From NCBI RefSeq assembly GCF_030269325.1, contig NZ_BSTD01000001.1:1380681-1444680 (forward strand): a stretch of 64,000 nt of DNA. Direction: 5' to 3'. Source of the stretch: Amycolatopsis sp. NBRC 101858 (GTDB lineage Bacteria > Actinomycetota > Actinomycetes > Mycobacteriales > Pseudonocardiaceae). Below are positions 35,955 to 43,846 of this stretch, one piece after another; position 1 is the stretch's first letter, and every line of letters begins with the position of its first letter. The position numbers and the translations under genes were made by a program. The notes beneath the pieces are model-generated. The model was given only the letters and a program-made list of their open reading frames with translations. It searched no databases and was not told the DNA's origin.

Positions 35955-36275
35955 ATGTCACCAGAAGACAAGTTCGAGGACCTGGTCGACGAGTTCACCG
36001 GACGTCCGGGCATCACGCCACCCGGCGCGACCGGCGGCTTCGGGCACACAGCCCTGCGCGCGCAGGGGCGCATCTTCGCGATGTTCGTCCGCGGGCAGCT
36101 GGTGCTCAAGCTGCCAGAAGCCCGGGTGGACGCGCTGGTCGAGGGTGGGCACGGGGTGCGCTTCGACGCGAACAAGGGCACGCCGATGAAGGAGTGGCTG
36201 GCGCTGGACACGGCGTCGACGCAACCGTGGTCCGCGCTGGCCAAAGAAGCACTCGAGTTCGTGGGAAGGAAGTGA
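35955..36275 (+). CDS. TfoX N-terminal-like protein
   Basis: A 106-residue protein resembling the TfoX/MmcQ-like fold, with RIFAMFVRGQLVLKLP and GVRFDANKGTPMKEWLAL as recognisable segments. In actinobacteria such proteins are common and uncharacterised; a competence role is not implied. GGAGGTGGTCG gives a good ribosome site for ATG 35955. It ends four bases before the convergent amidohydrolase stop. Confidence 0.65.
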   Translation: MSPEDKFEDLVDEFTGRPGITPPGATGGFGHTALRAQGRIFAMFVRGQLVLKLPEARVDALVEGGHGVRFDANKGTPMKEWLALDTASTQPWSALAKEALEFVGRK

Positions 36276-36279
36276 GTCA

Positions 36280-37881
36280 TCACGCTTGATAACGCAGTTC
36301 GCCGCCGACGGCCGTGCCTTGCACGCTGAGTTCTTCCCAAGCAGGGCCGTCCAAAGCGGACTCGTCGAGGGGTGAGCCGGACAGCACGGCGAAGTCGGCG
36401 AGCTTCCCGGGTTCGAGCGTGCCCAGGTCGCGCTCGGCGAAGGTCGCGTACGCCGAGCCGTACGTGTACGCGCGCAACGCCTGCTCCGGCGTCAACGCCT
36501 CTTCGGGTGCGAAGGGGGCTCCGGACGCCGTGCGCCGACGCACCATGTCGGCCAGGGCGAGCAGTGGTGCGCCGTTCACGACGGGGCGATCCGAGGACGC
36601 GGGAAGCACGCAACCCGCATCGAGGACGCTTCGCAGCCGGTAGCACCACGGGACGCGAGCCTCACCGAGCGCGGCGCGCATGCCGTCGCCGAGCTCGTTG
36701 ACGAAGCGTCCCTGGGGCGACGCCAGCAAGCCGAGCGACGCGAGCCGGGACAGCTCCGCGGGCTGGAGCACCGCGCAGTGCTCGATGCGGTGCCGGTGGT
36801 CCGTGCGCGGCGAAGCGGCCAACGCGGCTTCGTACGCGTCGAGCACGACCGTGATCGCGCGGTCGCCGATCGCGTGCGTCGCGATCTGCCAGCCGGCTTC
36901 GTGCGCGCGGCGGATCGTGTCGGCCAAGGCGTCCTCGGGCACCTGGAAGTACCCGCGGTTGCCCGGCTCGCCGTCGAACGGCTCGTGCATCGCGCACGTC
37001 CGGCCCACCAGCGAGCCGTCGGCGAACAACTTCATCGGGCCGACGCGCAGCCACTCGTCGCCCAGGCCGGTGCGCAGGCCGAGGTCGAGGCCGAAGCCGG
37101 CGTCGTCGGGCAGGTCGTGCAGCACGCTCGCGGCGACCATCACCGTGCTGCGCACGCGCAGGACACCGAGGTCGCGCGCCTCCTGGTAGGCGGCCAGCTC
37201 GGCGGGTGTCTCGCCGACCAGGCCGCCGCCGATCCCGGCCTCCTGGACGCTGGTGATGCCTTCCGAGAGGTACTGCTCGGACGCCCGGCCGAGCCCGCGG
37301 ACGACGCGCGAAACCGGCGTCGGGTACGTCAGCGGCCGCAGCAGCAGCTGGGCCTGCTCGCGCAGCAGCCCGGTCGGCGAGCCGTCCGCGTCGGGCACGA
37401 CGTCGCCGCCGACCGGCACGTTGGCCAGGTCCAGCTGGTCGAGGACGGCCGAGTTCACCACGGTCATGTGCCCGGACGTGTGCTTGAGCCGCACGAGCAT
37501 CCCCGGCGCGGCGCGGTCGAGGCCGTGCCGGTCCGGGTGCCCGCCGGCGAGCTTGTTCTGGTCGTACCCGCTCCCGACCACCCAGCTCCCGGCCGGCAGC
37601 GTCGCGGCCCGGGCGGCGACGGCGTCGTAGACCTCCTCGACGCTGCGGCAGCCCCCCAGCGCGACGTCGTCGAGGCCCATCCCGAACCACGCCATGTGGT
37701 TGTGCGCGTCGTGGAACCCGGGCACGACGAACCCGCCGGCCAGGTCGACCCGCGAACGCGCGGACAGCTCGAGGGCGTCGTCCCCGAGTGCGACGACCCG
37801 GCCGTGCAGCACGGCGAGCGCGCTGGTCACGCCCGCACCCGTCCACACCGTGGCGTTCTCGTAGACCGCATCGACCCGCAT
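36280..37881 (-). CDS. YtcJ-like amidohydrolase
   Basis: A 533-residue metal-dependent hydrolase of the amidohydrolase superfamily, YtcJ branch. Metal ligands are visible in GFHDAHNHM near 57, the THAIGDRAI segment and the late IEHCAVL and SSDRPV motifs. There is no signal peptide, so it acts in the cytoplasm. The family cleaves formamides and other C-N bonds. It is divergent from the enoyl-CoA hydratase operon with a 47-bp gap holding a CGAT repeat, hinting at shared control. Confidence 0.85.
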   Translation of the reverse strand: MRVDAVYENATVWTGAGVTSALAVLHGRVVALGDDALELSARSRVDLAGGFVVPGFHDAHNHMAWFGMGLDDVALGGCRSVEEVYDAVAARAATLPAGSWVVGSGYDQNKLAGGHPDRHGLDRAAPGMLVRLKHTSGHMTVVNSAVLDQLDLANVPVGGDVVPDADGSPTGLLREQAQLLLRPLTYPTPVSRVVRGLGRASEQYLSEGITSVQEAGIGGGLVGETPAELAAYQEARDLGVLRVRSTVMVAASVLHDLPDDAGFGLDLGLRTGLGDEWLRVGPMKLFADGSLVGRTCAMHEPFDGEPGNRGYFQVPEDALADTIRRAHEAGWQIATHAIGDRAITVVLDAYEAALAASPRTDHRHRIEHCAVLQPAELSRLASLGLLASPQGRFVNELGDGMRAALGEARVPWCYRLRSVLDAGCVLPASSDRPVVNGAPLLALADMVRRRTASGAPFAPEEALTPEQALRAYTYGSAYATFAERDLGTLEPGKLADFAVLSGSPLDESALDGPAWEELSVQGTAVGGELRYQA

Positions 37882-37893
37882 GAACCCGACACT

Positions 37894-37921
37894 ATCGATC
37901 GATCGATCGAACGTCTAGCAT
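37894..37921. promoter_or_regulatory. Divergent promoter with CGAT repeat
   Basis: ATCG is repeated four times (37894-37910) in a self-complementary stretch. A TAGCAT -10 box (37916-37921) lies seven bases before the enoyl-CoA hydratase ATG, consistent with a leaderless transcript. The repeat could bind the TetR protein encoded at 40177. Confidence 0.4.
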
Positions 37922-37928
37922 CGCCCTC

Positions 37929-38666
37929 ATGCCCACCGTGGAGTTCGCCGTCGAGGACGGCATCGCGCAGATCCGGCTGAACCGGCCCGAGCGGCTGAAC
38001 GCGGTCGCCGCCGTCCTGGTCGACGACTTCCTCACCGCCCTCGACGCCGCCGCGCGCAGCGACGCCCGCGTCGTCGTGCTGTCCGGCTCCGGCCGCGCCT
38101 TCTGCGCCGGCCACGACCTCAAGGAACCCACCCCCGCGGGGGACTCCCGGGCGCGGCTCGACCGGCTCCAGGACGTCACGCGACGGCTGCGCGCGCTGCG
38201 GCAGCCGGTGATCGCCGCGGTGCACGGCTACGCGATCGGCGCCGGCGCGGAGTTCGCGCTCGGCTGCGACCTGATCCTGGCCGCCGAAGACGCCGTCTTC
38301 GCGTTCCCCGAGGTCTCGCTGGGCCTGAGCGTCACCGGCGCGGCGTCGCGGCTGCTCCCGCTGCTCGTCGGCCCGCTCAAGGCGAAAGAACTCCTGCTGC
38401 TCGGCGAGCGCTTCGACGGCCGGAAGGCCGCGGAGCTCGGCATGGTCAACGCCGCCGTCCCGGCCGAGCAGCTCCAGGCCGAAGCGCTCAGCTGGGCGAA
38501 GCGGATCGCCGAACACCCGCCGGCGGCCGCCGCGATGGCGAAGCGCGTCCTCGACGCGACCACCGATATCGAGCCGGCGCTCGAACTCGAGGTCAGCCAC
38601 GCTCTTATCACCGAAACCTCGGCCGCGGTCGCCGCGTCCACGGAGGCCTTCCGGAGCCGGACGTGA
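37929..38666 (+). CDS. Enoyl-CoA hydratase/isomerase
   Basis: A 245-residue crotonase. The oxyanion-hole segments FCAGHDLKE and GYAIGAGAEFALGCDLI are present. Glu in FPEVSLGLS occupies one catalytic Glu position, and the first catalytic Glu position (GAGAEF) is also acidic. It hydrates a 2-enoyl-CoA, likely in degradation of an unusual acid. It is coupled by GTGA to the acyl-CoA ligase and lies upstream of a TetR gene in the same operon. Confidence 0.88.
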   Translation: MPTVEFAVEDGIAQIRLNRPERLNAVAAVLVDDFLTALDAAARSDARVVVLSGSGRAFCAGHDLKEPTPAGDSRARLDRLQDVTRRLRALRQPVIAAVHGYAIGAGAEFALGCDLILAAEDAVFAFPEVSLGLSVTGAASRLLPLLVGPLKAKELLLLGERFDGRKAAELGMVNAAVPAEQLQAEALSWAKRIAEHPPAAAAMAKRVLDATTDIEPALELEVSHALITETSAAVAASTEAFRSRT

Positions 38667-40186
38667 CGCCGCTCGCCGAGATCGGCACGCTCGCCCAGCT
38701 CGTCAAGCGGGCGGCCGAGCTGTGGCCGGAGCGCACGGCCTGGATCTTCGACGAGGGAGACCAGCGCTTCACCTTTGCCGAAGTCGACCGCGAAAGCGCC
38801 CGGCTCGCCGCAGCGCTGGCCGAGCGCGGAATCGGGCCCGGGGACCGCGTGGCCGTGATGCTGCGCAACGTGCCCGCGTTCCCGCTGCTCTGGCTGGCGC
38901 TGGCCAAGATCGGCGCGCAGCTGGTGCCGGTCAACACGAACTACCGCGAGTTCGACGGCGCCCACGTCCTCCGCCACTCCGGCGCGAAACTGGCCGTCGC
39001 CGCACCGGAGTTCACCGACCTCCTCACTCGCATCGGGCTGACCGAGGTCGTCACCCCGGACCAGCTCGGCACCGACGCCGAGCCGCCGGAGTTCACGCCG
39101 GTGCCGGAAACGCCGGTCAACATCCAGTACACCTCCGGCACCACGGGTGCCCCCAAGGGCTGCGTCCTGCCGAACCGGTACTGGACGACCCTGGCCGTCG
39201 GCCTCGCCACCGACTTCCCCGCCGTCGGCGCGGACGACGTGCTGCTGACCGCGCAGCCGTTCCACTACATCGATCCACAGTGGAACGTCGCGCTGGGTCT
39301 CGCCGGCGGCGCCACCCTCGTCGTGCTGGACCGCTTCCACCCCAGCACGTTCTGGGCGAAGGTCCGCGAGCACGGCGTCACCTGGTTCTACTGCCTCGGC
39401 CTGATGCCGACGCTGCTGCTGCGGCAGGAGCCGTCGGACGCCGACCGTGAGCACCGCGTCCGCGCGATCTGCGCGTCCGCGATCCCGCACGAGCTGCACG
39501 CCGAACTGGAAGCACGCTGGGGCGTGCCGTGGTACGAGGCGTTCGGGATGACCGAGACCGGCGGCGACATCCGGATGACCGCGGCCGACCACGACGAGAC
39601 CGTCGGCACCGGCTGCATCGGCAGGCCGAGCCGCGACCGCGAGGCGATGATCGCCGGCGAAGACGGGAAACCGTTGCCACGCGGGGAAACCGGCGAGCTG
39701 CTGATCCGCGGGATCGGGCTGATGCACGGCTACCACGACGACCCCGAAGCGACGGCGAAGGCGTTCAAGGACGGCTGGTTCCACACCGGCGACCTCGCCC
39801 GCATGGACGACGCCGGCCGCGTGTACTACATCGGGCGCACGAAGGACATGATCCGCCGCAGCGGCGAGAACGTCTCCGCCGACGAGGTCGAGCGCGCGCT
39901 GCTGTTGCACCCGGCGGTGCGGCTGGCGGCCGTCGTCGCGGTGCCCGACGAACTGCGCGGCGAGGAGATCAAGGCGTACGTCGTGTGCGACGGCGAGCGT
40001 CCGGAACCGGCTTCCCTGGTCGACTTCTGCTCGGAGAAGCTGGCCTACTTCAAGGTTCCGCGCTTCTGGGCGTTCGCCGACGGGCTGCCGATGACGCCGT
40101 CCGAGCGCGTCGCCAAGGGCGAGCTGCGGAAGGTGGCCGACCCGCGTTCCGGGTCGTGGGACGCGAAGGCGGAAGCATGGCTGTGA
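38663..40186 (+). CDS. Acyl-CoA ligase (CaiC-like AMP-forming)
   Basis: A 507-residue adenylate-forming enzyme. YTSGTTGAPKG is the phosphate loop near 155, AFGMTETGG the A5 motif and HTGDLARMDDAGRVYYIGR the hinge region. The C-terminal motif reads TPSERVAKGELRK, so Arg sits where most ligases have the catalytic Lys of a GK or EK pair; the following Lys might substitute. GTG start inside the hydratase stop. It activates a carboxylic acid for the adjacent hydratase. Confidence 0.88.
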   Translation: MTPLAEIGTLAQLVKRAAELWPERTAWIFDEGDQRFTFAEVDRESARLAAALAERGIGPGDRVAVMLRNVPAFPLLWLALAKIGAQLVPVNTNYREFDGAHVLRHSGAKLAVAAPEFTDLLTRIGLTEVVTPDQLGTDAEPPEFTPVPETPVNIQYTSGTTGAPKGCVLPNRYWTTLAVGLATDFPAVGADDVLLTAQPFHYIDPQWNVALGLAGGATLVVLDRFHPSTFWAKVREHGVTWFYCLGLMPTLLLRQEPSDADREHRVRAICASAIPHELHAELEARWGVPWYEAFGMTETGGDIRMTAADHDETVGTGCIGRPSRDREAMIAGEDGKPLPRGETGELLIRGIGLMHGYHDDPEATAKAFKDGWFHTGDLARMDDAGRVYYIGRTKDMIRRSGENVSADEVERALLLHPAVRLAAVVAVPDELRGEEIKAYVVCDGERPEPASLVDFCSEKLAYFKVPRFWAFADGLPMTPSERVAKGELRKVADPRSGSWDAKAEAWL

Positions 40187-40818
40187 CCAGCCGGGAGCGC
40201 GTCCGCGCGGCGGCGGTGAAACTGTTCGCCACCAAGGGTTTCCACGGCACGGGCATCCGGGATCTGGCGCAGGAGGCGGAACTCTCCTCGGCGAGCCTGT
40301 ACCACTACATGGGCACCAAGGAGGATCTGCTCGCGGAGATCATGCACACGGCGCTGAACCGCCTCCTCGACGCGGCCCGCGAAGCGACGGCCGGCAGCGC
40401 GGACCCGGTGCACCGGCTGCGCACGCTGGTCGCGCTGCACGTGCTCGCGCACGCGGTCGGCCCGGCGGAAACCCGCGTGGTGGACAACGAAGTCGACGTG
40501 CTGTCGCCGGCCGCGCGCGAACCGGTGGTGGCGTTGCGGGACGCCTACGAACACCTGTGGGCGGCGGCGATCGACGAAGGCGTCGCGGCCGGGGTGTTCC
40601 ACACCGAACACCCGGCGGTGACCCGGCTGGCGCTGCTGGAGATGTGCAGCGGTGTCGCGAGGTGGTATTCACCGCGCGGCCCACTGGCTCTCGATCAGCT
40701 CGCCGAGCACTACGCGGAGCTGGCGTCGAGGGCCCTGGGCTGCACGTCTTCGCCGGGCGTGGCCGACTTGCGACGCTGCCGGGAAATCGTCGCGAAAGAG
40801 TGGGGCATGTCCGTTTAG
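40177..40818 (+). CDS. TetR family regulator
   Basis: A 213-residue TetR regulator with HTH IRDLAQEAELSSASLYHYMGTKEDLL and a ligand-binding helical domain close to the TetR_C_17/KstR2-like class that senses acyl-CoA. It overlaps the ligase gene by ten bases. Probably represses the hydratase-ligase operon and itself, with the CoA ester as inducer (inference). Confidence 0.87.
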   Translation: MAVTSRERVRAAAVKLFATKGFHGTGIRDLAQEAELSSASLYHYMGTKEDLLAEIMHTALNRLLDAAREATAGSADPVHRLRTLVALHVLAHAVGPAETRVVDNEVDVLSPAAREPVVALRDAYEHLWAAAIDEGVAAGVFHTEHPAVTRLALLEMCSGVARWYSPRGPLALDQLAEHYAELASRALGCTSSPGVADLRRCREIVAKEWGMSV

Positions 40819-40876
40819 CGGCGCTTTTACCTGTGTACGCCTTGCCCAGACGGCGCGCGTGGGGGACGCTCGAAGG

Positions 40877-41197
40877 GTGACTGAGGAAACGATCCAACTG
40901 GAACTGGACGACTCGGGTCTCGCGCCGGGCCTCCCGGCGCCGGCACACCCCCGCGATCAGGTGCAGGATGTCCCCTACCGCCCGGTCGAGTTCCGCGATG
41001 ACGATCTCCCCACCGCCCTGGAGCGGTGCTCCGCGTGGCTACGGCAGGCGCAGGAGTGGCTGGGCGAGCCGCTCGACGTCCTCGCCATCCACCTCGACTA
41101 CGACGACCGCCAGGGTTCGCCGTACTACGACGTGAAGCTCCTGTGCAACGAAGAGGACCTGGCCGGCGTCCCGATCGCCATCCGCAACAAGCAGTAA
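40877..41197 (+). CDS. Conserved hypothetical protein
   Basis: A 106-residue acidic protein of unknown function starting at GTG. Visible features are a helical segment ALERCSAWLRQAQEWLGE and a strand-rich end with LDYDDRQGSPYYDVKLLCNEEDL. No signal peptide or membrane segment. It is followed by a strong bidirectional terminator. Coding support comes from G/C third positions. Confidence 0.6.
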   Translation: MTEETIQLELDDSGLAPGLPAPAHPRDQVQDVPYRPVEFRDDDLPTALERCSAWLRQAQEWLGEPLDVLAIHLDYDDRQGSPYYDVKLLCNEEDLAGVPIAIRNKQ

Positions 41198-41211
41198 CCC
41201 GAAGCGCAGCC

Positions 41212-41245
41212 GAGGCCACCTCCCGGACGTCCGGGAGGTGGCCTC
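41212..41245. terminator. Bidirectional terminator (34-bp perfect palindrome)
   Basis: A 17-bp arm, GAGGCCACCTCCCGGAC, meets its exact complement without loop. It lies between the hypothetical gene (ends 41197) and the convergent acyl-CoA dehydrogenase (ends 41264). TTCGCTTTCC follows on the plus strand. Confidence 0.8.
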
Positions 41246-41263
41246 GTTCGCTTTCCGGGGACC

Positions 41264-42433
41264 TCAGCCGAGGACGCCGCCGACCTTCACGTGGCCCTTG
41301 AGCAGGTTGCGCGCGATGGTGCGGCGCTGGATCTCGTCGGTGCCTTCGTAGATGCGCAGCAGCCGCAGCTCGCGGTACCAGCGCTCGACCGGCAGCTCCC
41401 GCGTGTACCCCATGCCGCCGTGGATCTGCAGGACGCGGTCGACGATTTCGTTGGCCTTCTGGCCGCCGTAGAGCTTCGCCATCGACTGCGCGTGCCGCGA
41501 GTCGACGCCCTGGTCGACCTGCCAGGCGGCGTTGAGCACCAGCCACCGCAGCGCCTCGAGCTCGACGCCGGAGTCGGCGATCATCCACTGGATGGCCTGA
41601 CGCTCGGCGATCTTCTGCCCGAACGTCTCGCGGGTGTTGGCGTGCTCGATGGCCATCGAGATCAGCCGCTCGCACGAACCGATCGCGCGTGCCGGCAGGA
41701 GGTAGCGGCCCTGGCCGATCCACTGCATGGCGAGCTCGAAGCCGCGGCCTTCCTCGCCGAGGATCTGCGTCTCGGGGACGCGGACGTCCTGGAAGATCAG
41801 CGACGCCGGGCCCCACTCGCCCATGGTGTCGATGTACTCGGACTTCCAGCCGGCCTCGCGGTCGACCAGGAAGCACGTGACACCGCCGTTCGCGCCCTTC
41901 TCCGGGTCGGTGATCGCGAAGACCATCGTGAAGTCGGCTTCGTTGCCGCCGGTGATGAAGGTCTTCTCGCCGTTGATGATCCAGTCGGTGCCGTCCTTGC
42001 GGGCGGTGGTCCGGATGGCCTTGGCGTCCGACCCGGCGCCCGGCTCGGTGATCGCGAAGCACGACTTGCGCTCGCCCGAAATGGTCGGCAGCAGGTAGGT
42101 CTGCTTCTGCTCTTCGTTGGCGTGGAACAGGATGTTGTCCGCGGCACCGCCGAAGCGGAACGGTACGAAGGTGCGGCCGAGCTCGGCCTCGAGCAGCGCG
42201 GCCATCACGGCGGACAGGCCCATGCCGCCGTACTCCTCCGGCGTGAAGACGCCCCAGAAGCCGGACTCCTTGGCCTTCAGCTGGAGGTCCTTCAGCTCCT
42301 CGCCGGTCAGCCCGGGCTGGTGGGCGCGCTCGCGCCGGAGGACTTCCTGCTCGAGCGGGATCAGCTCCCGCTGGACGAACGTGCGGACCCAGTCGCGCAC
42401 TTCACGTTCTTCGGTGCTGAGAGAGAAATCCAT
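41264..42433 (-). CDS. Acyl-CoA dehydrogenase
   Basis: A 389-residue acyl-CoA dehydrogenase. FAITEPGAGSDA and INGEKTFITGGNEAD are FAD/substrate segments, HGGMGYTRELPVERWYRE precedes the C-terminal RIYEGTDEIQRR where Glu is the expected base. ATG 42433 is chosen with GGAGGA ten bases upstream; GTG 42454 would sit before that site. It stands alone; a CTAAGC-GCTT-GCTTAG operator precedes it, suggesting control by a TetR-type regulator encoded elsewhere. Confidence 0.9.
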   Translation of the reverse strand: MDFSLSTEEREVRDWVRTFVQRELIPLEQEVLRRERAHQPGLTGEELKDLQLKAKESGFWGVFTPEEYGGMGLSAVMAALLEAELGRTFVPFRFGGAADNILFHANEEQKQTYLLPTISGERKSCFAITEPGAGSDAKAIRTTARKDGTDWIINGEKTFITGGNEADFTMVFAITDPEKGANGGVTCFLVDREAGWKSEYIDTMGEWGPASLIFQDVRVPETQILGEEGRGFELAMQWIGQGRYLLPARAIGSCERLISMAIEHANTRETFGQKIAERQAIQWMIADSGVELEALRWLVLNAAWQVDQGVDSRHAQSMAKLYGGQKANEIVDRVLQIHGGMGYTRELPVERWYRELRLLRIYEGTDEIQRRTIARNLLKGHVKVGGVLG

Positions 42434-42457
42434 ACCGAGCTGCTCCTCCGACACTGG

Positions 42458-42473
42458 CTAAGCGCTTGCTTAG
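42458..42473. promoter_or_regulatory. TetR-type operator upstream of acyl-CoA dehydrogenase
   Basis: CTAAGC and GCTTAG form a perfect inverted repeat around GCTT, which is itself part of an AAGCGCTT palindrome. It begins 25 bases upstream of the start codon, where bound protein would cover the promoter. Confidence 0.6.
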
Positions 42474-42563
42474 TACGAGGGTACCTCCTGGGAGCGGGAT
42501 TACCCCAGACCTGTCCGCGAATTCGTGACAACCGCTTCGCCGCCCGGAAGGATCGGAGGGGTG

Positions 42564-43256
42564 ATGGAGATCGTGGTCCGCTGGTCGTCCCCGCTGCCCG
42601 CCGAAGAGCGTTTCCTGCGCCTGCTGGACGACGTCGAGCAAGGCCGCTTCGAGGCCTACCGGCAGGACGCGGACAAACGGCGCTTCCTCACCGGCCGGGT
42701 GCTGGCGAAGACGGTGGCGGCGGAGCGGCTGAGGGTGCCGGCCGAGGCCGTGAAGTTCGACGCGACCTGCGAAGACTGCGGCAAACCGCACGGCAGGCCC
42801 CGCGTCCCGGGCGCGGACCTGACGCTGTCGATCTCCCACTCGGGCGACCTGATCGGCGTGGCGGCGACCCCGTCGGTCCCGGTGGGCCTGGACGTCGAGA
42901 CGGCCGGCCGCAAGGCGGACGACGGCCTGATCGAGTACGCGCTGAGCCCGGCCGAGACGGCGCACCTGGCCGGCCTCGGCCCGGAGGAGAAGGCGGCGGC
43001 GTTCTTTGTCTACTGGACGCGCAAGGAAGCCGTGATGAAGGCCACGGGCAAGGGCCTGCGCATCCCGCTGAAGAGCATCACGTTCTCCCGCTTCGACGAA
43101 CCGGCCCGCCTCCTGGAGTCGGGCGACCCGGCACTGGACCCGGCGACCACGCGCCTGGTGGACCTGAAGGCCTCGGACGGCTACCGCGCGGCCATCGCGG
43201 TGCTCACCACCGACGAGCTGTCGGTGACCGAGGAGCTCTGGGTCCCGCGGCTATAG
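42564..43256 (+). CDS. Sfp-type 4'-phosphopantetheinyl transferase
   Basis: A 230-residue Sfp/Gsp-class enzyme that moves phosphopantetheine from CoA to carrier proteins. Motifs are SISHSGDLIGVA, GLDVET (magnesium-binding Asp/Glu) and WTRKEAVMKATGKGL. Length is typical for the class serving peptide and polyketide synthases. A GGAGG ribosome site fixes the start near ATG 42564. No synthase lies in this window, so it acts on remote clusters. Confidence 0.9.
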   Translation: MEIVVRWSSPLPAEERFLRLLDDVEQGRFEAYRQDADKRRFLTGRVLAKTVAAERLRVPAEAVKFDATCEDCGKPHGRPRVPGADLTLSISHSGDLIGVAATPSVPVGLDVETAGRKADDGLIEYALSPAETAHLAGLGPEEKAAAFFVYWTRKEAVMKATGKGLRIPLKSITFSRFDEPARLLESGDPALDPATTRLVDLKASDGYRAAIAVLTTDELSVTEELWVPRL

Positions 43257-43264
43257 TTGGCGAC

Positions 43265-43585
43265 ATGTCCACACCGGCGAGCACGAGTGAGCCGAGGTAT
43301 CCCGCGGGCGCTTCGCCGGCGGCCATCCGGGCTGCCCTGTTGCCCGAGGACGTGCCCCGGTTCGACCAGGACTACCGCCGTGCTCTCGACGTCGCCCGAG
43401 AGGCACTGAGCCTTACCGACCTCGTCGAAACGCTGGAGTCGTGGCGCCGGATCGCGTGGAGCACCCAGGCCGACCCCGCCGCCCACCGGCGCATGGTGCA
43501 AGCGGCCGAGCACGCCCAGCACTCTGGGGAGCCACCCGCCGGCAGCCGATCGTGGAACTCGCTCAAGACGGAGCTCGGCCTGTAG
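43265..43585 (+). CDS. DUF6247 protein
   Basis: A 106-residue protein matching the actinobacterial DUF6247 pattern: RYPAGASPAAIRAALLPEDVPRF split around an early helix, then TLESWRRIAWSTQADP and the ending WNSLKTELGL. Function unknown; such genes are often followed by a small RelE-like protein, suggesting an antitoxin role. It ends with TAG at 43583, and the next gene continues in the same frame. Confidence 0.75.
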   Translation: MSTPASTSEPRYPAGASPAAIRAALLPEDVPRFDQDYRRALDVAREALSLTDLVETLESWRRIAWSTQADPAAHRRMVQAAEHAQHSGEPPAGSRSWNSLKTELGL

Positions 43586-43606
43586 CAGTGGCGTACCGAC
43601 ATCGAG

Positions 43607-43846
43607 GTGTACCCCGACGTCCAAGATCAGATTCGAGCGTTGCCGAAGCAGGCGCTTCCCGCCTTGGCCGAGGCCATCAGCATGCTCGAACTGGTTCCCG
43701 GCAAGGGCGATCCCTATCACCGGGCGAATCCTGAGGGCGCGATGCGCAACCTGGCCTTCGGGCCGCATGGTGAAGGACTGATCACTTACCTGATCCTGGA
43801 AGACCAGAACCGGGTCGACCTGCTTCGCATCCTCTGGGCTCCCTAG
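43607..43846 (+). CDS. RelE-like partner of DUF6247
   Basis: A 79-residue protein from GTG 43607. Its sequence (YPDVQDQIRALPKQALPALAEAI, then NPEGAMRNLAFGPHGEGLITYLIL and RVDLLRILWAP, each seen in parts) resembles ParE/RelE-like toxins. The frame is open upstream to the DUF6247 amber codon (43583-43585), and the seven residues after that codon (QWRTDIE) look like the natural N-terminus of the family. No start codon or ribosome site fits this longer form. Overlaps the convergent isochorismate synthase by four bases. Confidence 0.55.
   Translation: MYPDVQDQIRALPKQALPALAEAISMLELVPGKGDPYHRANPEGAMRNLAFGPHGEGLITYLILEDQNRVDLLRILWAP

Noticed and set aside
41291..43261. A long plus-strand frame running through the acyl-CoA dehydrogenase and phosphopantetheinyl transferase genes
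   Set aside because: It is antisense to the dehydrogenase and out of frame with the transferase; only its last 106 codons, the DUF6247 gene from ATG 43265, are real.
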